Positions 16,891 through 24,145 of a stretch of DNA of 64,000 nt are shown here, piece by piece (the first letter of the stretch is position 1; each line of letters begins with the position of its first letter). A model generated the notes under the pieces. It searched no databases, was not told where the DNA came from, and worked only from the letters and a program-made list of their open reading frames with translations. A program made the translations under genes and the position numbers. The stretch is from Litorihabitans aurantiacus (GTDB taxonomy: Bacteria > Actinomycetota > Actinomycetes > Actinomycetales > Beutenbergiaceae), in the NCBI RefSeq assembly GCF_030161595.1, contig NZ_BSUM01000001.1:186001-250000 (forward strand). Reading direction: 5' to 3'.

Positions 16891-18279
16891 GTGAGCACAC
16901 CCAGCGTGAGCAACTCCATCACCATCCGCCTCGAGGTCCCGCCGCACGCGGCCTCGGTGAGCACCCTCACGACGGCGGTGGAGGGCGCGGGCGGCGTCGT
17001 CACCGCGGTGGACGTGTCCGGGTCGGGCGCCGACCACCTGCAGGTCGACCTGACCGTCGCCACGGGTGGGGAGCAGGACCGCGAGCGCATCGTGCAGACG
17101 CTGCGCGACATGCCCGGGGTGACCGTCGGGCCCGTCTCAGACCGCGTCTTCCTGGCGCACCTGGGCGGCAAGCTGACGATCGAGTCGCGCGTGCCGATCC
17201 GCCACCGCGACGATCTCTCGCTCGTCTACACGCCCGGTGTCGCGCGCGTGAGCAAGCAGGTGGCGGACCACCCGGAGGACGCGCGCCGTCTGACGATCAA
17301 GCGCAACACCGTCGCGGTGGTCTCCGACGGGTCGGCGGTGCTCGGGCTGGGCAACATCGGGCCGCTCGGTGCGCTGCCGGTGATGGAGGGCAAGGCGGCG
17401 CTGTTCAAGCGGTTCGCGGACATCGACGCGTTCCCGCTGGTGCTCGACACCCAGGACGTCGAGGAGATCATCGCGACCGTCAAGAACGTCGCGCCGGTCT
17501 TCGCGGGCATCAACCTCGAGGACATCTCCGCGCCGCGCTGCTTCGAGATCGAGGCGCGGCTGCGGGCGGAGCTCGACATTCCCGTGTTCCACGACGACCA
17601 GCACGGGACGGGCATCGTGGCGACGGCCGCGCTGCTGAACGCGCTGACGGTGGTGGGCAAGAGGGTCGAGGACGTACGGGTCGTGCTGTCGGGCGCCGGT
17701 GCCGCGGGATCCGCCGTGCTGCGGATGATGCAGGCGGCCGGGGTCCAGGACGTCACGGTGATCGACATCGACGGGATCGTCCACCCCTCCCGGGAGGGGA
17801 TGCACCCCTCGCTCCAGGAGATCGCGGACAAGACCAACCCGCGGGGGCTCACCGGGACGCTCTCCGACGCCATCGTGGGGGCCGACGTCTTCATCGGGGT
17901 GTCCGCGCCGAACATCCTGAGCGAGGCCGACGTGCAGCAGATGGCGCCCGACTCGATCGTGTTCGCGCTGGCGAACCCGGTGGCGGAGATCGACCCGGCG
18001 GTCGCGTCCCGGCACGCGGCCGTCGTCGCGTCCGGACGCAGCGACTACGCCAACCAGATCAACAACGTGCTCGCGTTCCCCGGTGTCTTCCGCGGTCTGC
18101 TGGACGCCCGCTCCAACGAGGTGACCGACGAGATGATGCTGGCGGCCGCGAAGGCGCTGGCCGCCGTCGTGACGCCGGACCAGCTGAACCCGACCTACGT
18201 GATCCCGAGCGTCTTCCACCCGGACGTGCACGAGACGGTGGCCGCGGCGGTCCGGCAGGTGGCCGAGCGCGGCCGCTGA
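16891..18279 (+). CDS. NAD(P)-dependent malic enzyme with N-terminal ACT domain
   Basis: 462 residues. Residues about 7-75 form an ACT-like regulatory domain (ITIRLEVPPHAASVSTLTTAVEGAGG), absent from minimal malic enzymes. The catalytic part begins near 88: TPGVARVSK, VAVVSDGSAVLGLGNIGP, metal and substrate motifs NLEDISAPRCFEIE and FHDDQHGTGIV, the Rossmann loop SGAGAAGSAV, and FALANPVAEIDP. It decarboxylates malate to pyruvate, yielding NAD(P)H, in the cytoplasm. Cofactor preference is not decided here. The gene follows the PknG cluster, whose mycobacterial counterpart controls 2-oxoglutarate flux, so a metabolic link is possible but unproven. GTG start with a nearby inverted repeat upstream. 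Confidence 0.93.
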   Translation: MSTPSVSNSITIRLEVPPHAASVSTLTTAVEGAGGVVTAVDVSGSGADHLQVDLTVATGGEQDRERIVQTLRDMPGVTVGPVSDRVFLAHLGGKLTIESRVPIRHRDDLSLVYTPGVARVSKQVADHPEDARRLTIKRNTVAVVSDGSAVLGLGNIGPLGALPVMEGKAALFKRFADIDAFPLVLDTQDVEEIIATVKNVAPVFAGINLEDISAPRCFEIEARLRAELDIPVFHDDQHGTGIVATAALLNALTVVGKRVEDVRVVLSGAGAAGSAVLRMMQAAGVQDVTVIDIDGIVHPSREGMHPSLQEIADKTNPRGLTGTLSDAIVGADVFIGVSAPNILSEADVQQMAPDSIVFALANPVAEIDPAVASRHAAVVASGRSDYANQINNVLAFPGVFRGLLDARSNEVTDEMMLAAAKALAAVVTPDQLNPTYVIPSVFHPDVHETVAAAVRQVAERGR

Positions 18280-18409
18280 CGCCGCCCGCTCCGGCCGGCC
18301 GGTCGGCCCGGACCGCGCCTGCGCCCGCGCCCGCGGTGCGGGCTCCGCGTTCTCGGTGCCGGGCTCCCGCCTCCCGCCCCGGCGTCTTCTGTCTGGCTCG
18401 CCCACCGAT

Positions 18410-18458
18410 TGCGCGCGTTTTGCTGCTTCGCCGCACCTGAAGCAGCAAAATCTGCGCA
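18410..18458. repeat. 49-bp hairpin repeat, left copy
   Basis: Perfect 12-bp stem TTTTGCTGCTTC / GAAGCAGCAAAA around a 9-nt loop, extended after a 3-nt mismatch by TGCGC / GCGCA. It is the same length as, and matches 39 of 49 positions with, the hairpin at 19685-19733 on the other side of the DUF559 gene. It also lies downstream of the malic enzyme and could act as a terminator, though it has no U-tract. Confidence 0.85.
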
Positions 18459-18573
18459 CCGGGCGCACCGTCCGGAGGGTCGGGCGGGATGCGGGATGCC
18501 GGGCGGGACCCGGGGTGCGGTACGGGCGCGCGACTCCCGGTGACGTCGGTGCGGACGGGGGCGGAGTGGCCGG

Positions 18574-19482
18574 CTAACCGAGGTGGGTGTGCGCGGAGCG
18601 GAGTCGTGCCAGCAGGCTCCGCGGATCGACCAGGGTGGCACCGGTCGCCTCGTGAACGGTCCACCCGGCGTCGCGGAACCGCTGGTGGCGCTCGACGTCG
18701 ATCCGCCAGGTCCGCCGGTCGGTGCGGTGGACGTCGCCCAGGTACTCGATGGCGATCTTCAGATCCGGGTAGCTGAGGTCGGGCCGTCCGAGGTACGCGC
18801 CGTCGGCGTAGGCGGGTGCGTTCACGGCGGGGCGGGGCAGGCCTGCCCGTTCGATGATGCGCCGCAGGGTCGTCTCCGGCATCGAGTCGGTGCCGGGGAC
18901 CACGAGCTCCAGCGCCTGTCGCGCCGTCCGCAGCCCGGCACAGGGCGGGGACCCGCCGACGTGCGCGCGGAGGTGCTCCAGGTTCGTGACGGGGTTTCGC
19001 CGACGTGTGAGGGCGTCGCCGACCTCGATCATCTCCTCCAGCGTCAGGTCCCTCGCGAGGTGGAGGAACGTCGTGGGCCCAGAGGTGACCACGAGACCGC
19101 TGGCGAGGGTGCGTACCCTCCCGTAACGGGGAACCACCCGGCAGGTGACGCCCGCCCGCCGGACCCGCGCGCCCGGGCTCACGACGACGAGGTGCAGGGT
19201 CTGCTCGTGACGGAGACGCGCAGGGACGTCGACGCCGCACAGGCGCAGAGCCGTCGTCCCGCCGAAGATGTGGCGCCGGTCCAGCACGGAGGCAAGTGCG
19301 AGCGCGCGTGCCTGCATGTCGGTCGGCGCTGGTGCCGGCCCGAGGACCCGTGCGCCGTGGAAGGGTGTCGCGAGTCGGCGGTGGCGCAGTCGCGCCGCCG
19401 AGACTCCCTGGTCGCGGGCGGCCGCCGTGCTGAACGGTCCGCTCGCGAGCGGTTCGGGCAGCAGGGTCAGCGGAGTGGGCAC
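18574..19482 (-). CDS. Nuclease-like protein: AbiEi-type N-terminus and DUF559/Vsr-like C-terminus
   Basis: 302 residues. The N-terminal half resembles the DNA-binding and fold-stabilising region of AbiEi-like proteins (GVSAARLRHRRLATPFHGARVLGPAP, ALALASVLDRRHIFGGTTALRLCG). The C-terminal 100 residues fit the DUF559/very-short-patch-repair fold: GRPDLSYPDLKIAIEYLGDVHR, then a basic segment and WTVHEATG, where Asp, Glu and a downstream charged residue form a PD-(D/E)XK-like site. The catalytic Lys of the motif is not clear, as KIAIEY precedes rather than follows. Function unknown. The gene stands alone between two matching hairpin repeats in G-rich low-complexity DNA, suggesting a small mobile or selfish unit. 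Confidence 0.72.
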   Translation of the reverse strand: MPTPLTLLPEPLASGPFSTAAARDQGVSAARLRHRRLATPFHGARVLGPAPAPTDMQARALALASVLDRRHIFGGTTALRLCGVDVPARLRHEQTLHLVVVSPGARVRRAGVTCRVVPRYGRVRTLASGLVVTSGPTTFLHLARDLTLEEMIEVGDALTRRRNPVTNLEHLRAHVGGSPPCAGLRTARQALELVVPGTDSMPETTLRRIIERAGLPRPAVNAPAYADGAYLGRPDLSYPDLKIAIEYLGDVHRTDRRTWRIDVERHQRFRDAGWTVHEATGATLVDPRSLLARLRSAHTHLG

Positions 19483-19681
19483 GCACCAGGTCTACCCCGC
19501 GGGCGACGGCGGACGGGGCCCGCGGCGTCAACCTGTGGACAACTTGCGCCGGCACGCACGGCACCGCACGCCAGGCCTGTCGGGCCCCTCGTCAGGCACA
19601 CCCGGTCCGCCCTGGCCGGCCGGTCCGTCCTGGCCCGCCGTTCCGGCCCCGTCCGGCCCCCTCCGGCCCGGGGCGCCCGCC
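19483..19681. other. Low-complexity flank upstream of the nuclease-like gene
   Basis: Rich in CCGG and GGCC runs with no convincing gene. It holds the 5' side of the nuclease-like gene. Together with the G-rich GGGTGCCGGG-type stretch after the right hairpin (about 19740-19800) it contrasts with neighbouring coding DNA. Any open frames here are short and lack family signatures. Confidence 0.5.
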
Positions 19682-19736
19682 GCGTGCGCACGTACTGCTG
19701 CTTCGGCGGATGTGAAGCAGCAGAACGTGCGCACGC
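19682..19736. repeat. 49-bp hairpin repeat, right copy (55 bp with outer extension)
   Basis: Arms TGCGCACGT-A-CTGCTGCTTC and GAAGCAGCAG-A-ACGTGCGCA pair over 20 positions with one A/A mismatch around a 9-nt loop, and three more GCG/CGC pairs extend the stem outward. It belongs to the same family as 18410-18458. Confidence 0.88.
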
Positions 19737-19850
19737 GGTGCGGTCGCGGGGTGCCGGGTGCCGGGTGGCGGGGGGCCGGGTGGTGGGTGGCGAGGGAGCC
19801 AGCCGGCGGCCCGTAGCGCACCGAAAGCAACACAGTCGGACCGGTCAACC

Positions 19851-19880
19851 TTGACATATCCACAGAAACGGGAGTAAACA
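19851..19880 (+). promoter_or_regulatory. Candidate promoter of fruK
   Basis: A perfect -35 TTGACA (19851-19856), 18-nt spacer and -10 TAAACA (19875-19880), in an AT-rich patch that is rare in this window. The leader would be about 30 nt, ending in GATGAGG before the ATG at 19916. Confidence 0.65.
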
Positions 19881-19915
19881 AAGAGGGTCAGTTCCGCTCC
19901 CGCAGGATGAGGCCC

Positions 19916-20890
19916 ATGAACGCAGCGACGCGTCCGACCACCATCGTCACGGTCACCCTCAACCCGTCCGTCGACCGCACCATCGAGATCGCCCGCCTCG
20001 AGCGCGGCCGCGTCTCGCGCGCCACGGGCAACGCCATCCACCCCGGCGGCAAGGGCGTCAACGTCACCCGGGCGCTGCTCGCCAACGGGTTCGACTCGCT
20101 CGCGCTGCTCCCGCTCGGGGGTCCGGACGGTCGCCGTCTCGCGGAGCTGCTCGAGGAGGAGGGCGTCGCGCACGACGCCGTCGCGGTCCACGGCGAGACC
20201 CGCTCCAACATCACGGTCGCCGAACCTGACGGCACCACCACCAAGCTCAACGCCCAGGGCGAGGCGCTGCGCCAGGACGAGCTGGACGCCGTCGTCGCCC
20301 GCCTCCTCCAGGTCGCCCACCCCGGCGACTGGGTCGTGCTGTGCGGGTCCCTCCCGCCGGGGGTCCCCGACGACGTCTACGCCACCGTGACCGGGACGCT
20401 GCGCGAGGCCGGGATGCGCGTCGTCGTCGACACCTCCGGCCCCGCCCTGACCGCCGCGCTCGCCGCCGCCCCGGACCTCGTCAAGCCCAACGCGGAGGAG
20501 CTGGCCCAGGCCGTCGGCCGGCCGGTCGTGACGGTGGGCGACGCCGTCGCCGCCGCCCAGGAGGTGCGCGAGCGCGGCGTGGAGACCGTCGTGATCTCCC
20601 TCGGCGCGGCCGGCGCCGTCCTGGTCGACGGCGAGGGGGTCCTCGCAGGCACCTCGCGCGCCGCCGAGGTGCGGTCCTCGGTCGGCGCCGGCGACTGCTT
20701 CCTCGCCGGCTACCTCGGCGCGCGGGACGCGGGCCGCGACCGCGCCCTCACCACCGCGCTCGCCTACGGCGCCGCCGCGGTGCAGCTCCCCGGGTCGCAG
20801 GTCCCGGGGCCCGACGACGTCGACCTCGCCGCCGCACGCATCCTCACGTCCGAGGAGCTCGAGGCCTCGTTCGCGACGCTGGTGGACTGA
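19916..20890 (+). CDS. fruK: 1-phosphofructokinase
   Basis: 324 residues, PfkB-family sugar kinase. The N-terminal TVTLNPSVDRT and GGKGVNVTRAL are typical of FruK/LacC. The acidic DLVKPNAEEL segment and the C-terminal anion-hole SSVGAGDCFLAGYL with the catalytic Asp in GAGD are intact. It converts fructose-1-phosphate to fructose-1,6-bisphosphate with ATP. ATG 19916 is chosen over ATG 19907 because GATGAGG is spaced correctly for it. It lies upstream of ptsH and ptsI in the same direction, but no fructose-specific EII gene is present. The matching TTGACA promoter suggests good expression. Confidence 0.93.
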   Translation: MNAATRPTTIVTVTLNPSVDRTIEIARLERGRVSRATGNAIHPGGKGVNVTRALLANGFDSLALLPLGGPDGRRLAELLEEEGVAHDAVAVHGETRSNITVAEPDGTTTKLNAQGEALRQDELDAVVARLLQVAHPGDWVVLCGSLPPGVPDDVYATVTGTLREAGMRVVVDTSGPALTAALAAAPDLVKPNAEELAQAVGRPVVTVGDAVAAAQEVRERGVETVVISLGAAGAVLVDGEGVLAGTSRAAEVRSSVGAGDCFLAGYLGARDAGRDRALTTALAYGAAAVQLPGSQVPGPDDVDLAAARILTSEELEASFATLVD

Positions 20891-20958
20891 TGCGGGCACC
20901 CGCACCGATCCGCCACCGCGACGAGACCGAGTCAGGCGCCGGGCCAACCGCGCCACTG

Positions 20959-20988
20959 TTGACCGACCCGCACGGGTCACCGTAGACA
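20959..20988 (+). promoter_or_regulatory. Candidate ptsH promoter with palindromic spacer
   Basis: TTGACC (20959-20964), 18-nt spacer, TAGACA (20983-20988). The spacer contains GACCCG-CA-CGGGTC (20965-20978), a palindrome positioned where a repressor would block polymerase. Confidence 0.55.
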
Positions 20989-21078
20989 GGGCGTGACACG
21001 CCCGGCCCGCCCGGGCGATCGCCCCCCGAACCACCCAGGCCCCTCGGGGCACAACCGAAGTGACGAAGGAGTCTTGAG

Positions 21079-21333
21079 ATGGCAGAGCGCACCGTGGTCG
21101 TCGCATCCGCGCAGGGTCTTCACGCCCGTCCCGCCAAGCTCTTCACGCAGGCCGCCGCAGGCAAGGGCGCCACGATCGCCGTCGACGGCGGGAACCCGGT
21201 CGACGCCGGCAGCATCCTGCGCGTGATGGCGCTCGGGGTGAAGAGCGGCGCGACCGTGACGATCGCCGCCGAGGACGAGGCCGTCCTGGACGAGCTGCAG
21301 ACGCTGCTCGAGACGGACCTGGACGCGCAGTGA
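21079..21333 (+). CDS. ptsH: Phosphocarrier protein HPr
   Basis: 84 residues, standard HPr length. The phosphoryl-accepting His lies in GLHARPA (His15). SILRVMALGVKSG matches the region around the regulatory Ser46 of other HPr proteins, and the Ser is present. HPr accepts phosphate from enzyme I and passes it to sugar-specific EII proteins. AAGGAG precedes the ATG. The stop overlaps the ptsI start by 4 nt (GTGA), so the two general PTS proteins are translated together. Confidence 0.95.
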   Translation: MAERTVVVASAQGLHARPAKLFTQAAAGKGATIAVDGGNPVDAGSILRVMALGVKSGATVTIAAEDEAVLDELQTLLETDLDAQ

Positions 21334-23030
21334 CAGCGGCGTCGGTGCTCACCGGATCCGGCGTCGGGCGGGGCGCCGTCGTCGGTCCGGTGGCGCGCGC
21401 CCACCCGGCGCCCCCCACGCCCACGGAGGCCGCCGGCCCCGACAGCGAGGCCGGGCGCGCCGAGGCGGTCGAGCGCGTCGCGCAGGCCTACCGCGACGTC
21501 GCCGACGCCCTCACCGCGCGTGCGGAGCAGGCCGCGGGCACCACGATGGGCGAGGTGCTCGAGGCCACCGCCGCGATGGCGAGCGACCCCGAGCTCGTCG
21601 GCGAGGCCAAGACCCGCGTGATGCAGGGGCAGGAGCCGACCTTCGCCGTCGACCACGCCACGAAGGAGTACATCGACCTGTTCACCGCCGCCGGGGGCTA
21701 CCTCGCCGAGCGCGTGACGGATCTGCGCTCGGTGCGCGACCGCGTGATCTCGCGGCTGGCGGGCCTGCCCGAACCGGGCGTGCCGGCGCTGGCGGAGCCG
21801 AGCGTCGTCGTCGCGCAGGACCTGGCGCCGGCGGACACCGCGGCGCTGGACCTGGACAAGGTGCTGGCGATCATCATCGAGCAGGGCGGCCCGACCGGCC
21901 ACACGGCGATCATCGCCGGCCAGCTCGGCATCCCGTGCATCGTGCGGGTGGGTGGCGCGGCCGACCTCGCCGACGGTCAGGTCGTCGCGGTCGACGCCGC
22001 AGCCGGCACGGTCACGATCGACCCCGACGACGACGTCCGCGCCCGCGCCCAGGCCCGCGGTGACGCCCTGCAGCGCCTCGCGGACGACACCTCCGACGGC
22101 GCGACGGCGGACGGTCACCCCGTCCAGCTCCTCGCGAACATCGGCACGGCCGAGGACGCCGAGCGGCTCACCGACGCCGCCGTCGAGGGCGTGGGCCTGT
22201 TCCGCACCGAGGTCCTGTTCCTCGGCCGGACGACGGCACCGACGCGCGAGGAGCAGGCCGACACCTACGAGCGCGCCCTCCGCGCGCTCGGGGGCCGCAA
22301 GGTCGTGGTCCGCACGCTCGACGCGGGCGCCGACAAGCCGCTCGCGTTCGTCACGCGGAGCGACGAGGAGAACCCGGCGCTGGGGGTGCGCGGCTACCGC
22401 CTCGTACGCACGGCACCGGAGCTCATGGCCGACCAGCTGCACGCGCTGGCGGAGGCCTCGCGGCGCACCGGCGTCGAGCCCTGGGTGATGGCCCCGATGA
22501 TCGCCGACGTCGACGAGGCGACCGAGTTCGCGCGGCTGGCCCGGGAGGCGGGGCTCGCGAAGGTCGGCGTGATGATCGAGGTCCCGGCCGCCGCGCTGCG
22601 GGCCCGGGACGTGTTCAGCGCCGTCGACTTCGTCTCCCTCGGCACGAACGACCTCGCGCAGTACACGATGGCGGCCGACCGGCTGCTGGGTGGGCTCGTG
22701 GACCTGCTCGACCCGTGGCAGCCCGCGGTGCTCGAGCTGGTCGCGGCGGTCTCCTGGGCCGGCGGCGAGGCCGAGAAGCCGGCCGGTGTCTGCGGCGAGT
22801 CGGCGTCCGACCCGCTCATGGCGCTCGTGCTGACCGGGCTCGGCATCACGTCGCTGTCCATGTCCCCGGCCGCCGTCCCCGGTGTCCGCTTCGCGCTGTC
22901 GAAGCACACGCGCGAGCAGTGCGAGGCGATCGCCGGTGCCGCGCGGGGCGGGCGCACCGCCGCGGCCTCGCGCGCCGCCGCGCTCGAGCTGTGCGACCCC
23001 GAGGTGCGCGAGGTACTCGCGCTCGGCTGA
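21330..23030 (+). CDS. ptsI: PTS enzyme I (PEP-protein phosphotransferase)
   Basis: 566 residues, near the usual 550-575. The HPr-binding helical region occupies roughly residues 30-140. The active-site His lies in GGPTGHTAIIA (about 187-197), slightly different from the common GGRTSHTAI. The PEP-binding barrel follows with GLFRTEVLFL, VRTLDAGADKPL, GVRGYRL, MIEVPAAAL, SLGTNDLAQYTMA and the C-terminal GVCGESASDP carrying the catalytic Cys. It transfers phosphate from PEP to HPr in the cytoplasm. GTG start. No terminator-like hairpin was seen directly after the stop. Confidence 0.95.
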   Translation: MTAASVLTGSGVGRGAVVGPVARAHPAPPTPTEAAGPDSEAGRAEAVERVAQAYRDVADALTARAEQAAGTTMGEVLEATAAMASDPELVGEAKTRVMQGQEPTFAVDHATKEYIDLFTAAGGYLAERVTDLRSVRDRVISRLAGLPEPGVPALAEPSVVVAQDLAPADTAALDLDKVLAIIIEQGGPTGHTAIIAGQLGIPCIVRVGGAADLADGQVVAVDAAAGTVTIDPDDDVRARAQARGDALQRLADDTSDGATADGHPVQLLANIGTAEDAERLTDAAVEGVGLFRTEVLFLGRTTAPTREEQADTYERALRALGGRKVVVRTLDAGADKPLAFVTRSDEENPALGVRGYRLVRTAPELMADQLHALAEASRRTGVEPWVMAPMIADVDEATEFARLAREAGLAKVGVMIEVPAAALRARDVFSAVDFVSLGTNDLAQYTMAADRLLGGLVDLLDPWQPAVLELVAAVSWAGGEAEKPAGVCGESASDPLMALVLTGLGITSLSMSPAAVPGVRFALSKHTREQCEAIAGAARGGRTAAASRAAALELCDPEVREVLALG

Positions 23031-23136
23031 GGGGTTCGCCCGTGAACGGCCCGGTGACGCCCCCGCGTCATCGGGCCGCTCGCGTCCCCGCCGCCTCCGC
23101 GACACCTCCTGCGCCGGCTCGGCGGAGAATGGTCGG

Positions 23137-23520
23137 GTGGCACGACGGCGGATCGACCCCCTCGCGGGGCAGGCGGCACTCGAGGAGTGGGCGCGGCAGG
23201 GCGAGGCGACGGCGCGTTCCGTCCTCCTCACGGCTGTGCGGTTCTCCCTGGAGGAGCTCGAGGCGCTCCACCCGGGCCACTCGGTGGAGGTGCGCGTGCC
23301 CCCCGCCGGTGCGGTCCAAGCGATCGGCGGTCCGCGACACACGCGCGGCACGCCGCCGAACGTGGTGGAGTGCCGGCCCCACACCTGGCTCGCGCTCGTG
23401 ACCGGTCGCACCGGCTGGTCCGAGGTCCTGCACCGCCCGATCGACGACGGCGGCGTGCAGGCCTCCGGCACGCGCTCGGACCTGTCGGAGTTCCTGCCCT
23501 ACCTGCGGCCCCGCTCGTGA
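23137..23520 (+). CDS. Sterol-carrier-like (bacterial SCP) family protein
   Basis: 127 residues. It shows the conserved pattern of a small actinobacterial family usually labelled sterol carrier family protein: an N-terminal basic ARRRIDPLAGQAALEEW, then RFSLEELEALHPGHSVEVRVPPAGAVQAI, the signature RHTRGTPPNVVE, a WLALVTGR segment and a C-terminal ASGTRSDLSEFLP. SCP2-like folds bind hydrophobic ligands; no ligand is known for this group. The GTG start is preceded by GAGAAT at 6 nt, compatible with a leaderless transcript. The start lies 106 nt after ptsI. Confidence 0.8.
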   Translation: MARRRIDPLAGQAALEEWARQGEATARSVLLTAVRFSLEELEALHPGHSVEVRVPPAGAVQAIGGPRHTRGTPPNVVECRPHTWLALVTGRTGWSEVLHRPIDDGGVQASGTRSDLSEFLPYLRPRS

Positions 23521-23587
23521 GGCAGCGCACACCGGTGCCCCCGGGCCCGATGGGGGGCGTCCGGACGGGCCGGGGTAGGTTGCTGGA

Positions 23588-24045
23588 GTGAGCGAGGAGA
23601 AGGACCAGGAGCCCGACGTCGAGCCCCGGGACGGCTCTGCCGCCGCGCCCGCCGCGCCCGCCGCGACCCCGATGCCGCCCGCCCGCGAGGTCGTGGCCGA
23701 GCGTGCCGCCGTCGCCGACCTCACCGACCGCTCCCGCGTGCGTCGCGCCCCCGGTTCGGCGCCTTCCTCTTCGTCGGGCTGTTCCTGGCGATCTTCGTCG
23801 CCGGGCTGTTCAGCTTCGTGCGGGACCAGACGATCCCTCCCGAGGAGCTGGCCGCGCGCGCCCTCGACTCGTGGGGGCTGTTCTGGCTCCTGCTCATCGG
23901 GCTCAGCGGCTTCTTCGCCCTGGCGAGCTACGCCGTCGCCGTGTGGTTCGACCGCCGCAGCATTCGCCGCATGGACGGCGCCCCCGGTCGCCCGACCGCG
24001 GCGAGGGACCTGCCGCGGCGCACGTGGCGGCGCCGCCGCGACTGA
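23588..24045 (+). CDS. Small two-helix membrane protein (frame break)
   Basis: The N-terminal 55 residues (GTG 23588) are acidic, then Ala/Pro-rich. The membrane part lies in another frame: TM1 FGAFLFVGLFLAIFVAGLFSFV, a short loop, TM2 LFWLLLIGLSGFFALASYAVAVW, and a basic cytoplasmic tail ending RRTWRRRRD. One extra C in the five-C run at 23748-23752 gives RVRRAPRFGAF across the join and a 152-residue protein. No family recognised. TAGGTT lies 6 nt before the GTG, so the mRNA is probably leaderless. Confidence 0.7.
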
Positions 24046-24106
24046 CGGCCGAGCGACGGCGCGATCCGCGCAGGCGTCTGGCCCGTCCGCCTTGTACGTT
24101 CGAGGT

Positions 24107-24145
24107 ATGAGCGCACCGGTGCGGACGCGAGCGGGTCGTGGCTAG
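24107..24145 (+). CDS. Possible 12-residue leader ORF before the RNB ribonuclease
   Basis: ATG at 24107 follows TACGTT by exactly 6 nt, the leaderless spacing seen at other genes here. It encodes MSAPVRTRAGRG and stops at 24143-24145, overlapping the GTG of the ribonuclease by 8 nt in a different frame. It could couple translation into the downstream gene. Alternatively it is the true N-terminus of the ribonuclease if the sequence carries an indel, although the indel needed is not a single missing base. Confidence 0.4.
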   Translation: MSAPVRTRAGRG

